From contig JAUSGG010000103.1 in NCBI GenBank assembly GCA_030649165.1, positions 1 through 59,134 on the forward strand: a stretch of DNA of 59,134 bases. Direction: 5' to 3'. The stretch's first letter is position 1. Each line of letters starts with the position of its first letter. Below are positions 17,043 through 25,010 of this stretch, piece after piece. This DNA is from Armatimonadota bacterium. Its GTDB lineage: Bacteria; Armatimonadota; UBA5829; JAUSEB01. The notes beneath the pieces were generated by a model. It was not told where the DNA came from. It saw only the letters and a program-made list of their open reading frames with translations, and did not search any database. A program made the position numbers and the translations under genes.

Positions 17043-18371
17043 CTACAAACCTAACAACCGCGGTGTATCGAACAATATCTCCTTCGCAATCCCAACCGCC
17101 GTCTCCACGTCGTATTGCCCGTCTTCCACCTTCCCGGCGAGTACTTTCGCCAGTTCCCACTTCACGATAAGCGCTTTCGCATAGGCCCACTCGACGCAAT
17201 AAGCGTCAGAGAAGAAACCAATCTGCTTATTCACGGGGAGCATGTCCAGCCGTTCCTCCATCACGCGCCGTATTATCGACGGGAAGAAGTTGTGCCACCA
17301 GTATCCCGCCACGGACAGATTGGGAAGCTCGCGGCACAGAGTGCAGATAGCCTGGTTTGCATGTTGGCTGGAAAGGAAACACTGGAACCGCAGCTTTGGA
17401 TGCCGCCCGATCATCTCCGCAAGTTGGCCAACCGTCTTCTGCGACAGCCGGCTCGCCGTCTCGAACGGCAGCGGCTCCGCGCCAAAGCTGAATTGGAAGA
17501 CGATCTTATCCGCGTACTTTTGCTCCAACTCGGTCAGAAACAGCTCGTTGATGTAAGAAGCGTAAACGTCGCGCTCGGCCGGTCCCGCGTTTTCTCGCCG
17601 CGCTAACGCTGCTTCCATTTCCGCATCGCTCACCTGACGCAGGTCAATATCGGTGGAGATGTGCGTCGCCATCGAGATAACTTGATCTGTCGGGATATGA
17701 TCGACGTACCACTCAACCGCCTCGCGCGCATCGTCCAGCGAACGGACAACTCTTTCCGTAGCCGGTCGCTTCCCGCCGCCTATTGGAGTTGGGCTTTCAG
17801 GAGTCTTTCCCCAGCGCCGCTCAAGCTCATACAAAGCTGTGTCGAACTCGCCCCATTGGCAGCGGGTAAAGAAGGCCCACTCCAGCGAGTAATCGAGAAT
17901 ATCGTCATCTTGCCCGCTCTCCCGGCGGGCAATCTCCGTTCCGAACCGTTTGATTCCCGCGCGGCGGATTATCTCTCGATGCCAGTTGCGGTCATCAGCG
18001 CGCTCCCGGATAAGACCGTCGAGGTTCCGCCAGTTTTCCGGCGTGATCTTATCCGCCCAGCCATAGAGGTCCCTCAATATGACGCGGATGCCCCAGGAGA
18101 TGCTCGTGTTTCGCACATAATCGAGGTAAGGTAACGCCTCGCTGATGCGGGCGTGCGCCTCTTCGTCCGTGGGCCACTCAGGATATTGTGTAAGCCGGTT
18201 TCCGCTCGGACACCCCGCGGCATAAAGATCGCTCACCGCCATGTGATAAAGCAGGATGTCGTGCAGACCTCGCGCGGATAACTTCCCGCCGACCAGATGC
18301 GTGTGAACATCTATAGTGGGCAGTTCCCGGATATGTTCACGAAGCGCTTTTGCGATTTCGACTTGATTCAC
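17043..18371 (-). CDS. glucuronate isomerase-like (UxaC-type amidohydrolase fold) protein
   Basis: The 442-aa protein begins with a helix and then PTIDVHTHL (HxH metal site), as in the amidohydrolase superfamily. ENWRNLDGLIRERADDRNWH and the C-terminal stretch with WWHNFFPSIIRRVMEERLDMLP and GFFSDAYCVEW resemble the uronate isomerase branch, where the barrel ends with a conserved F-x-D region. Similarity to true UxaC is partial, so it may act on a different uronate or be a related hydrolase. The start is GTG 18371. It is transcribed towards the symporter (20-bp gap), which fits uptake followed by isomerisation of a uronic acid. Confidence 0.68.
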   Translation of the reverse strand: MNQVEIAKALREHIRELPTIDVHTHLVGGKLSARGLHDILLYHMAVSDLYAAGCPSGNRLTQYPEWPTDEEAHARISEALPYLDYVRNTSISWGIRVILRDLYGWADKITPENWRNLDGLIRERADDRNWHREIIRRAGIKRFGTEIARRESGQDDDILDYSLEWAFFTRCQWGEFDTALYELERRWGKTPESPTPIGGGKRPATERVVRSLDDAREAVEWYVDHIPTDQVISMATHISTDIDLRQVSDAEMEAALARRENAGPAERDVYASYINELFLTELEQKYADKIVFQFSFGAEPLPFETASRLSQKTVGQLAEMIGRHPKLRFQCFLSSQHANQAICTLCRELPNLSVAGYWWHNFFPSIIRRVMEERLDMLPVNKQIGFFSDAYCVEWAYAKALIVKWELAKVLAGKVEDGQYDVETAVGIAKEILFDTPRLLGL

Positions 18372-18406
18372 TGCGCTCTTAGTACCTTTTCATAAGTATG
18401 GTAATG

Positions 18407-18481
18407 ATTGACCTCACCCCAGCCCTCTCCTGGAAGGAGAGGGAGTTCCCCCTCCTCTTAGGAGGGGGTTAGGGGGAGGTT
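18407..18481. repeat. 75-bp CCTCACCCC repeat, copy 2
   Basis: This element is identical to 10219-10293 over all 75 bases. The last codons and stop of the DeoR gene (ending LTNLPLTPS) lie inside it, so the element landed on, or donated, the gene's 3' end. The two hairpins could end or slow transcription of the DeoR gene. Confidence 0.92.
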
Positions 18482-19267
18482 TGTCAAATCCTCGGACCGC
18501 GACGCCACCACGACCTTCACCCCTGCTTGCCGAATCTCCTCAAGCGCTGCCTCATCAGCCCTGTCATCCGTGACGAGCGTTCCAATAGCGTCAAGCGGCG
18601 CTGCTCTATACAGCGCGGACTTGCCCAGCTTACTTGCGTCGGCGACAACGATGATTTCGGAGCAGCTCCGTATCATGGCTTTTTTCACCTCGGCTACGAG
18701 CTGCATATCGGCGAAAAGCCCGTCCTCCGGCGAAAAGGCGTTCGCCCCAAGTATCGCCTTGTCCGCGGCAAGTTCCGCGATTTGGCTTTCGGTTGTCGGG
18801 CCGGACGTAGCGCCGCTCTCGACTAACAACAACCCGCCGAGCACGACGAGGGACACATCCTTCCTGGTAGCGATAGCCTGTGCGACATCCAGCGAGTTCG
18901 TGACCACCGTAAGATCGCCTACAGGCAGATGTCGCGCGACTTGATAGGTGGTGAAGCCGCCGTCAAGCATCACACAGTCCCCCGGTCTGACAAGCCCGGC
19001 CGCCACGCGTCCTATAAGCTCTTTCTCCACGGGGTTTACGCGCCTGCTGTCAGCCAGCGTAATGGCGGGGCGCGCGACTTCGGACCGCTCGGCTCCTCCG
19101 CGCAGCCTTCTTATCAGGCCTCGCCGCTGTATGGAAGTGAGGTCTCTGCGCACTGTCGGCCGCGAGACTCCGAGGGTCTGCGCGATCTCCTCTACGGAGG
19201 CGCGTCCCTGATTCTCCACCAGCTCGATAATCCTTTCCCAGCGTTCGGGCAGTATGGTTCCTTGCAA
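18458..19267 (-). CDS. DeoR family transcriptional regulator
   Basis: The 269-aa protein has an N-terminal winged helix (residues about 5-57: RWERIIELVENQGRASVEEI, then LGVSRPTVRRDL and RGLIRRLRGGA). A DeoR-type sugar-phosphate sensor domain follows at about 75-235 with GDCVMLDGGFTTYQVA and ADKAILGANAFSPEDG. The start TTG 19267 is preceded by GGAGG at 6 nt. It is divergent from the PfkB-RuBisCO-like operon and is probably its repressor, responding to a phosphorylated intermediate. The C-terminus is encoded by the CCTCACCCC repeat, so its last nine residues may not be ancestral. Confidence 0.92.
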   Translation of the reverse strand: MQGTILPERWERIIELVENQGRASVEEIAQTLGVSRPTVRRDLTSIQRRGLIRRLRGGAERSEVARPAITLADSRRVNPVEKELIGRVAAGLVRPGDCVMLDGGFTTYQVARHLPVGDLTVVTNSLDVAQAIATRKDVSLVVLGGLLLVESGATSGPTTESQIAELAADKAILGANAFSPEDGLFADMQLVAEVKKAMIRSCSEIIVVADASKLGKSALYRAAPLDAIGTLVTDDRADEAALEEIRQAGVKVVVASRSEDLTNLPLTPS

Positions 19268-19320
19268 ACTTGACCTCCGAGGGCGATGCTGGAATCAGCA
19301 TAACAGGTATCAGCGCCGGC

Positions 19321-19410
19321 AGTCAATAGTAACGATCAATTTCTGATCTATTTGAGAGCGCTATTTGACTGCAATCCTTGACAAGCGCGCGCCAAATAGA
19401 CTACAATTCA
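19321..19410 (+). promoter_or_regulatory. sigma70 promoter with repeated operator-like sequences for the RLP operon
   Basis: TTGACA (19378-19383) and TACAAT (19402-19407) are separated by 18 bases, a near-consensus promoter. Around it, AGTCAATAG (19321), TCTATTTGAG, GCTATTTGACT and CAAATAGACT form direct and inverted copies of a CTATTTGA half-site. These are good candidates for the binding sites of the divergent DeoR regulator; the inner copy lies between the -35 and -10 boxes, where binding would block transcription. Confidence 0.65.
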
Positions 19411-19444
19411 ATCGCCGTTAGCGCAAAGCTCGAAGGAGCATCGA

Positions 19445-20356
19445 TTGAGCAAACCGCCCGTGGTGGCAGCCGCCGGTATATGCTGTCTTGATTACATAGT
19501 CACCTCGCCCCGCGTTCAGTGGGGAGATACGGCGTGGGTGACCGACTTCCGCGCGCAGGGAGGAGGACTGGCCGCTACGGCCATGGTCGCATGCGCGAGG
19601 CTGGGGGCAGACTGTTCTCTGCTCAGCCTGTTGGGTGACGATCAGGTCGGCGACGTTATCCTGTCTGAGCTTGCAGCGGAAGGGGTGCGGACCGACGGTG
19701 TCGTCCGTGTCTCCGGAGGACAAAGCCCCTTGAGCTTCATCCACGTTGACGAAGCCACCGGAGAGCGGACCATTTTCCACAAGAAGGGCGCGTCTCTCGG
19801 CGGAGCGCCGCCGGCCGAAGCAACCCTGTTGTCGGACGTCCAGGCTCTGCTGATCGATGACATCTATCCGGCTCTCGCAATGGACGCCGCGAGACTCGCC
19901 CACGAGCTTGGGGTACCCGTGGTGGCGGACCTCGCATTCAGCTCGGGCAGTTCGGACATTCTCCGCCAGGTCGATGTGTTTATCGCCTCCCGCCACTATG
20001 CTCGCGAGATCGGATTTGGCGATGCACCGGAGTCGGCGCTGGACGAAATCCACCGGCTTGGTCCGAAGACGGCGGTCATCACACTCGGCGCGGACGGATA
20101 CGTCTGGTCGGACGATGCCGGACGCGGCGTGGGTGAGGCGTTCAGAGTTGACGTGGTGGACACGACCAGCGCCGGCGATGCTTTCCACGGCGCATTCTGT
20201 TACGGCCTGGCATGCGGTTGGGAAACCGCCAGATGCTGCGAGTTCGCCGCGGCTGTTGCGGCGATCAAATGCACTCGTCCCGGAGGGAGAACCGGATTGC
20301 CGTCTCTCGACCAGACGATCGCTTTCCTGCAAGGTAGAAGCAAGCTGGATTGGTGA
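19445..20356 (+). CDS. PfkB-family carbohydrate kinase
   Basis: This 303-aa ribokinase-fold enzyme has the N-terminal GGG-LAAT substrate-binding region (residues 39-45) and the C-terminal signature DTTSAGDAFHGAF (239-251), with D245 the expected catalytic base. It phosphorylates a sugar or sugar derivative with ATP in the cytoplasm. The TTG at 19445 is preceded by AAGGAG at about 8 nt. It is the first gene of the operon and lies 3 bases before the RuBisCO-like gene. The substrate is unknown, but neighbours suggest a phosphorylated ketose or sugar acid that feeds the RuBisCO-like enzyme. Confidence 0.93.
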   Translation: MSKPPVVAAAGICCLDYIVTSPRVQWGDTAWVTDFRAQGGGLAATAMVACARLGADCSLLSLLGDDQVGDVILSELAAEGVRTDGVVRVSGGQSPLSFIHVDEATGERTIFHKKGASLGGAPPAEATLLSDVQALLIDDIYPALAMDAARLAHELGVPVVADLAFSSGSSDILRQVDVFIASRHYAREIGFGDAPESALDEIHRLGPKTAVITLGADGYVWSDDAGRGVGEAFRVDVVDTTSAGDAFHGAFCYGLACGWETARCCEFAAAVAAIKCTRPGGRTGLPSLDQTIAFLQGRSKLDW

Positions 20357-20359
20357 AAC

Positions 20360-21775
20360 ATGAAACTGCTTGACTCGGATATCCTGAACACAATGAAGCT
20401 GAACCTGGACGCGCGCGAACAGGTAATTCGCAAGGCGATCCGCGAGGCCCTATCCGAACTGAGCCCCCCGGACCTTTCGGACCAGATCGTTGTCACGTAT
20501 TGGGCGCATGCCGCGCATCTCTCGCCGGCTCAGGTCGGCAGAGAGATAAGCTACCACATGACCAGCGGCGCGCGCAACCCTCCGGAGGGGTCCCTGCTCG
20601 ATCAGTGCACCGGGCGAATCCTCGATTCGGTGGACTTCGACGACACCGGCCGAATAGGCATAGTGCGAGTGGGTTTCCCGCTCAAGATGCTTCGCCGTGA
20701 GGACGGCGGACTCTACTCGACGGACATCCTCCACATAACCGCGGGAGAGGGGGTGTTCGGACTCGTCGAGAATATCGATATCAAGCTATGCCACATTGCG
20801 ATGTCCGACGATACGTTGCGGCTGTTCCCCGGTCCGGCGTACGGAGCCCCAGGCGTCCGCGCGCTTACCGGTTTTGGAGACCGCGTAGCGTTCGGCACGA
20901 TACTCAAGCCCTGCACGGGGATTACCCCCGACGAGGAGGCCGACATAGTGGCCGAGGCAGCGGCCAATCCGCTGTTCATGTTTGTCAAGGAAGATGAGAA
21001 CCATCTGCCCTCAGCGGCGTTCGCCCCGCTGCGCGAGCGACTGAGACTGTCCCTGGAGGCCGTCAGGCGCGTATCCGATCAGCGCGGCGGCCTCGGACTG
21101 ATCTTCGCTCCGCACATCACGTCCCCGCCTCAGCATATCGCGGACTGCGTCAGGATTTGCGTCGACGCCGGCGCAAACGGCGTGATGTTCAGCGAGCTGT
21201 TCGCCGGCGGGATCACTCGGATGGTGCGAGACATGACCAGGGACCTCCCCTGCCCTCCGGCGATCTACGCCCACAATGGGGGCATCTCAGCCCGGACACG
21301 GCACATCTGGCGCGAGGTCCTCGATCTGTTATGCCGGCTCGACGGCGCCGACTTCCGCCAAACCGCGCCTGTCACGAGTTCGGAGCCACTCCTGCGCCCG
21401 TTCGGGCTGGAGTGGAAGAATTGTGAAGACGCCCTGAGTATGCCGCTTGCGGGCCACCCTCCCACAATGATGGCGCGCGCCGGCGGGCTCGACCAGGGCA
21501 ATATTATCGCCAACCTTCTCGACGTCGAGCGAGGAGCCGGCGCCGCGAATTACCTGTTTCTTGCCGGCTCGGCAATCAACGGCATCAAGGACTCAAATGG
21601 TCATTACGACCCCGCTCTGGGCGCGGAAGCCATGCTCCAGGCGCTCCGGGTTTATCGGGACGGCGTCTTCGCGGAGGCTACCGAGGACCACGTCAACCAA
21701 CTCAAAGCATACGCGGACGCCAATGGCCTTACTGCTCTAAGCGCCGCCCTCCGCCAGCGCTACGCCTTGCCATAA
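20360..21775 (+). CDS. RuBisCO-like protein (form IV type)
   Basis: The 471-aa protein has the RuBisCO large-subunit fold. FGTILKPCTGIT keeps the lysine equivalent to K175 (here K183), and FVKEDENH keeps the carbamylated lysine and metal ligands (K210, D212, E213). IYAHNGGIS carries the following histidine (H305). The flexible loop-6 lysine of true RuBisCO (K334) is not evident: the region reads RQTAPVTSSEPLLR. The phosphate site GG motif is ARAGGLDQGN. It is therefore a RuBisCO-like enzyme that probably enolises, isomerises or decarboxylates a phosphorylated substrate, not a CO2-fixing enzyme. The kinase upstream likely makes that substrate. Confidence 0.9.
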   Translation: MKLLDSDILNTMKLNLDAREQVIRKAIREALSELSPPDLSDQIVVTYWAHAAHLSPAQVGREISYHMTSGARNPPEGSLLDQCTGRILDSVDFDDTGRIGIVRVGFPLKMLRREDGGLYSTDILHITAGEGVFGLVENIDIKLCHIAMSDDTLRLFPGPAYGAPGVRALTGFGDRVAFGTILKPCTGITPDEEADIVAEAAANPLFMFVKEDENHLPSAAFAPLRERLRLSLEAVRRVSDQRGGLGLIFAPHITSPPQHIADCVRICVDAGANGVMFSELFAGGITRMVRDMTRDLPCPPAIYAHNGGISARTRHIWREVLDLLCRLDGADFRQTAPVTSSEPLLRPFGLEWKNCEDALSMPLAGHPPTMMARAGGLDQGNIIANLLDVERGAGAANYLFLAGSAINGIKDSNGHYDPALGAEAMLQALRVYRDGVFAEATEDHVNQLKAYADANGLTALSAALRQRYALP

Positions 21776-21904
21776 GCGCTGTCTTAGCGGAAAGCGCGAA
21801 ATACACGAAACCGGGAAAGGAGCGGACAGCGATTTTGTGGTTCAACACTATCGTTAGGTGCTAGCTACCAGCGACTAACCACTAAGCGCCAACCACTGAC
21901 CACT
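21776..21904. repeat. gap with short CTAACCACT-type repeats
   Basis: No gene is seen. About 21855-21903 holds degenerate, roughly 10-base repeats (GCTACCAGC, CTAACCACTA, CCAACCACTG, ACCACTATG) running into the cupin start codon. A similar run, TTAGTGGTTAGTGGCTAGTG, lies at about 41919-41938, in the opposite sense, after the beta-propeller gene. Confidence 0.55.
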
Positions 21905-22291
21905 ATGAACGACCGCAACACACGAAGACCAGTCCGAGGCCCCATCTCCACGGTGACCAAACCCTGGGGGGGCGAAGAGCTTCTTGCCCACACCGACCTC
22001 TACGCCCTGAAGAGGATACATGTGAAGGTCGGCTCTCGTCCAAGCCTCCAGTACCACGAGCGCAAGAGCGAGTCGCTATACCTGCTCTCCGGACGCATGA
22101 AGATCGAGATTGGCGACACCAGGGACTCGCTCGTGGAGGACCATCTCCGGCCCGGCGACAGTGTTGACATAGCCGCGGGCACGGTCCACCGCATTACGGC
22201 CCTCGAAGACTCGATTCTGATCGAGGTCTCGACTCCCGAGTTGGACGACGTTGTGCGAATTGAGGATGACTATGACCGGGCAACCAAGTAA
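21905..22291 (+). CDS. cupin, mannose-6-phosphate isomerase-like
   Basis: The 128-aa single-domain cupin contains SLQYHERKSESLYLLSGR, LRPGDSVDIAAGTVHRI and LIEVSTPELDDVVRIEDDY. These match the C-terminal domain of type II mannose-6-phosphate isomerases, with two His, one Glu and a later His available to bind a metal. It may be a sugar-phosphate isomerase by itself. It overlaps the next gene by 20 bases. It lies in the RuBisCO-like operon, so it probably interconverts an intermediate of that pathway in the cytoplasm. Confidence 0.88.
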   Translation: MNDRNTRRPVRGPISTVTKPWGGEELLAHTDLYALKRIHVKVGSRPSLQYHERKSESLYLLSGRMKIEIGDTRDSLVEDHLRPGDSVDIAAGTVHRITALEDSILIEVSTPELDDVVRIEDDYDRATK

Positions 22292-23450
22292 ACCGCGAAT
22301 AGTCATCATCGGCGCGGGAGCTAGCGGCAGGGGACACATCGGCCAACTCGCGCACGACGCCGGCTTTTCGATCACGTTCATCGAACGCAGAAAAAACCTG
22401 GTTGACATCCTGAAAGAGGCAAGGCGGTATACGGTCGGCCTTGCGGGCGCACGGATACGCGAGCTTGCGATCAGCGGCTTCGACACACTCCATACGGATG
22501 AAGTAGAAGCGTGCGCCGCTGCTATCGCGGATGCGGATATCGTCGCAACTGCCGTCCTTCCTACTAACCTTCAATCCACAGTCCCGACGCTCGCGGCAGG
22601 GCTGGCTCTTCGCCGATCGCTCGGCGTCGATAGGCCATTGAACGTCATAGCCTGTGAAAACATGGAGCGCAGTTCCACCACGCTGCTATCCTACCTTATG
22701 GAGGGTTCGCCTGAGCTCGACTGGAAATGGCTGGACGCCCACGTGGGCTTTCCCGACTCGATGATAGCTCGCGCGGTTCCGGCCCCGAAGGATGCCCCGT
22801 TGGCGCTCCTGGCCGAGTCCACTCAGGAATGGTCTGTCGATCTGAACGGGCTGGCAGAGCCTATGCCCCGGCTTGCCGGCATGACGCTCAGCGCCGGCCA
22901 GGACGCGGCTCTCGAACGGAAGCTATACATAAAGAACACGGGGCACATGTCGATCGGTGTCCTCGGCTTCCTGAAAGGTTACAGGCTTATGGACGAGGCC
23001 GCAAGGGACCCCGAGATATTCCGTCAAGTGGACGCGGCAACAAAGGAGTCCGCGGCGGCTGTCGTCGCTAAGCACGGGTTCCGCCCCACTGCAACCGAGG
23101 AATACCGAACGTTGTTTCTCGAAGGCATGAGATCGCCATTCCTGCCCGATGACGTTTCGCGAGTCATCCGAGAGCCGATCCGAAAGCTTACGAGAGAGGA
23201 AAGGCTGGTCGGCCCGGCTATGCTCGCTTGCGAGTACGGTGTCATTCCCACAGCGTTGGCCGGGATAATAGCGGCCGTTTTTGCCATCGATAACCGTGAT
23301 GACCCTCAGTCGGTCGAGCTTCTCGGCCGCATCGCGGGCGACGGCATCGACTCCGTGATCGAGAACGTCTGCGGAATTCCTAAGGGCCACGCGTTGGCCG
23401 GATTAGTGCGCCGGGAATACGAGCGGACCGGCCGATCGCCGTCCCGGTGA
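22272..23450 (+). CDS. mannitol dehydrogenase-type NAD-dependent oxidoreductase
   Basis: The 392-aa protein begins with a Rossmann fold (RIVIIGAGASGRGHIGQL, about residues 9-26). The C-terminal helical domain has LYIKNTGHMSIGVLGFLKGY and ends in the style of mannitol-1-phosphate 5-dehydrogenases. NVIACENMERSS and VGFPDSMIARAVP correspond to the conserved catalytic-domain entry (N-x-D-x4-R region). I chose ATG 22272 because GAGG sits 6 nt upstream; an ATG at 22266 and TTG at 22251 are alternatives. It likely oxidises a polyol phosphate to a ketose phosphate, which could then pass to the kinase, cupin and RuBisCO-like enzyme. Confidence 0.88.
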   Translation: MTGQPSKPRIVIIGAGASGRGHIGQLAHDAGFSITFIERRKNLVDILKEARRYTVGLAGARIRELAISGFDTLHTDEVEACAAAIADADIVATAVLPTNLQSTVPTLAAGLALRRSLGVDRPLNVIACENMERSSTTLLSYLMEGSPELDWKWLDAHVGFPDSMIARAVPAPKDAPLALLAESTQEWSVDLNGLAEPMPRLAGMTLSAGQDAALERKLYIKNTGHMSIGVLGFLKGYRLMDEAARDPEIFRQVDAATKESAAAVVAKHGFRPTATEEYRTLFLEGMRSPFLPDDVSRVIREPIRKLTREERLVGPAMLACEYGVIPTALAGIIAAVFAIDNRDDPQSVELLGRIAGDGIDSVIENVCGIPKGHALAGLVRREYERTGRSPSR

Positions 23451-23530
23451 TTCCGCTAGCCCGGACACTGCCCTTCCAGGGATTTCCCGGGCCGGTGGCA
23501 TTTGTTCGGCACACGATCTCACAAGCCGTT

Positions 23531-24463
23531 TCATCTCCGTGTCAGCGTGCCGCAGTCGGTGAGTTCGCCTCGGATTGATTCCAGGACGTGTGGGATTATG
23601 GCTCTGAGCAGGTCAAGGCTTTCCGATACCGCTCGCTTGCTGCCGGGAAGATTCACCACCAAAGTGCGTCCTCGCAGGCCGCTTACTCCCCGCGACAGGC
23701 ACGCATAAGGCGTGTGTCGCATACCTTCTGTCCGCAGCGCTTCGGATATTCCCGGGGCCTGGGAGTGGAGGATGGCGAGTGTGGCCTCCGGCATCCTATC
23801 CCTTGCGGTAAAGCCGGTTCCGCCTGTGGTCAGAACGATGTCAACCGCGCATCTGTCCGCAAGATGCGCGAGTTTTGAGCTTAATCCGGTCTCGTCATCG
23901 GGGAGAACGGAGTAGTCCGCTAGCGCAACACCAATCTCAGCCATGAGGTCGACCAGAAGTCGTCCGCTTTCGTCTTCTCTCTCGCCCGCGGCGCAGCGAT
24001 CGCTTGAGGTCAGGACTGCCCCAACCTTGACGGTCGTGCGTTCCACCCGGTCGCCAACACTGATCCGGCCCCCCCGCATGACCTTGGCAAACACGCCTTC
24101 GCGCGGCATTATGCAGTCGCCCAGCCTCTGTCCGATGCTGCACGGTGTGTTACAGACCTTGCCGATATCCGATATCTGCACGATCGCGTCTGACCCCACA
24201 AGCAGGCGATCAGCCAGCCTTATTGAACCGAGGTCCAGCCCCCGCGTGGTAATGTTCTCGCCGAAATCGCCGGGGGCCAGTTCCACACCCCGATTCAGCC
24301 CCTTGGCGATAGACTCGGACGCAAGCAAGCTGACTTGGCGGGCTTCTCCGGCGTGAGCATCACCTTCGATACCCAATCCGGCGACCAGCACGGCCTCGGG
24401 AACCGCGGATTTCCTCGTTCCCTTTTCCAATGAGGTGTTCAGCGATTGGATTATGCCGGTCAC
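23531..24463 (-). CDS. MOSC domain - MogA fusion (molybdopterin adenylyltransferase)
   Basis: The 310-aa protein joins two domains. Residues about 1-145 are a MOSC domain (GIEGDAHAG, LAPGDFGENITT, GKVCNTPCSIG with a likely Mo/S-binding Cys). Residues about 146-300 are MogA/MoaB-like (AVLTSSDR, VDIVLTTGGTGFTARD, VVNLPGSKRAV), which activates molybdopterin by adenylation before molybdenum insertion. GTG start overlaps the MoaC stop by four bases (GTGA), with GGGAGG upstream. It is the last gene of the minus-strand arm of the molybdenum island. MogA works with MoeA, which is encoded at the other end of the island. Confidence 0.93.
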   Translation of the reverse strand: MTGIIQSLNTSLEKGTRKSAVPEAVLVAGLGIEGDAHAGEARQVSLLASESIAKGLNRGVELAPGDFGENITTRGLDLGSIRLADRLLVGSDAIVQISDIGKVCNTPCSIGQRLGDCIMPREGVFAKVMRGGRISVGDRVERTTVKVGAVLTSSDRCAAGEREDESGRLLVDLMAEIGVALADYSVLPDDETGLSSKLAHLADRCAVDIVLTTGGTGFTARDRMPEATLAILHSQAPGISEALRTEGMRHTPYACLSRGVSGLRGRTLVVNLPGSKRAVSESLDLLRAIIPHVLESIRGELTDCGTLTRR

Positions 24464-24942
24464 GGTTTTTCCTCCCGAACGTAATGCCCGGTCTTGCCTC
24501 CGGACTTCTCGACCAGACGGATGTCGCTGATGGTCGCCGCGCGGTCGATTGCCTTGATCATGTCATACAGAGTGAGTGCGGCAACGGACACAGCCACCAG
24601 CGCCTCCATCTCGGCCCCCGTTTTCGCCCGACAAGAGACTTCGGACTTTATTTCAACTCGCGGCGGGTTCGGGCGCGGCAGCATATCTATCTCTACGTTG
24701 TCCAATGGGATGCTGTGACAGAGCGGGATGAGTTCGTCGCATCGTTTGGCGGCCATAATCCCCGCCAGCCGGGCGGCGGCGAAAACGTCCCCCTTTGGCG
24801 TCCTGCCCTCGGCAATAGCGGCGAGCGTAGACTCCGCGAGGTATACCGTACCCATTGCCCTGGCGCGGCGGGCCGTTACGTTCTTCTCCGACACGTCAAC
24901 CATTCGCGCCTTGCCTTCCTCATCCAGATGGGAGAGACTCAT
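24460..24942 (-). CDS. moaC: cyclic pyranopterin monophosphate synthase MoaC
   Basis: The 160-aa protein has the typical MoaC sequence: ARMVDVSEKNVTARRARA, GDVFAAARLAGIMAAKRCDELIPLCHSIPLDNV and YDMIKAIDRAATISDIRLVEKSGGKTG, all near their usual positions. It converts the MoaA product into cyclic pyranopterin monophosphate, the first molybdenum-cofactor intermediate. It is translationally coupled to the MOSC-MogA gene. Together with moaA, moeA and mobB at 29.6-40.6 kb it makes up most of the pathway; MoaD, MoaE and MoeB/ThiF were not seen in the window. Confidence 0.96.
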   Translation of the reverse strand: MSLSHLDEEGKARMVDVSEKNVTARRARAMGTVYLAESTLAAIAEGRTPKGDVFAAARLAGIMAAKRCDELIPLCHSIPLDNVEIDMLPRPNPPRVEIKSEVSCRAKTGAEMEALVAVSVAALTLYDMIKAIDRAATISDIRLVEKSGGKTGHYVREEKP

Positions 24943-25010
24943 AGCAGTTAAGCTCCAAATGATGGACCAACAGTAAAGTTATGACAAGCATCAATACGGT
25001 TCACTCAAGG

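Noticed and set aside
20360-21775. True CO2-fixing RuBisCO
   Set aside because: The loop-6 lysine region does not match, no small subunit or phosphoribulokinase is nearby, and the neighbours are sugar-catabolic.
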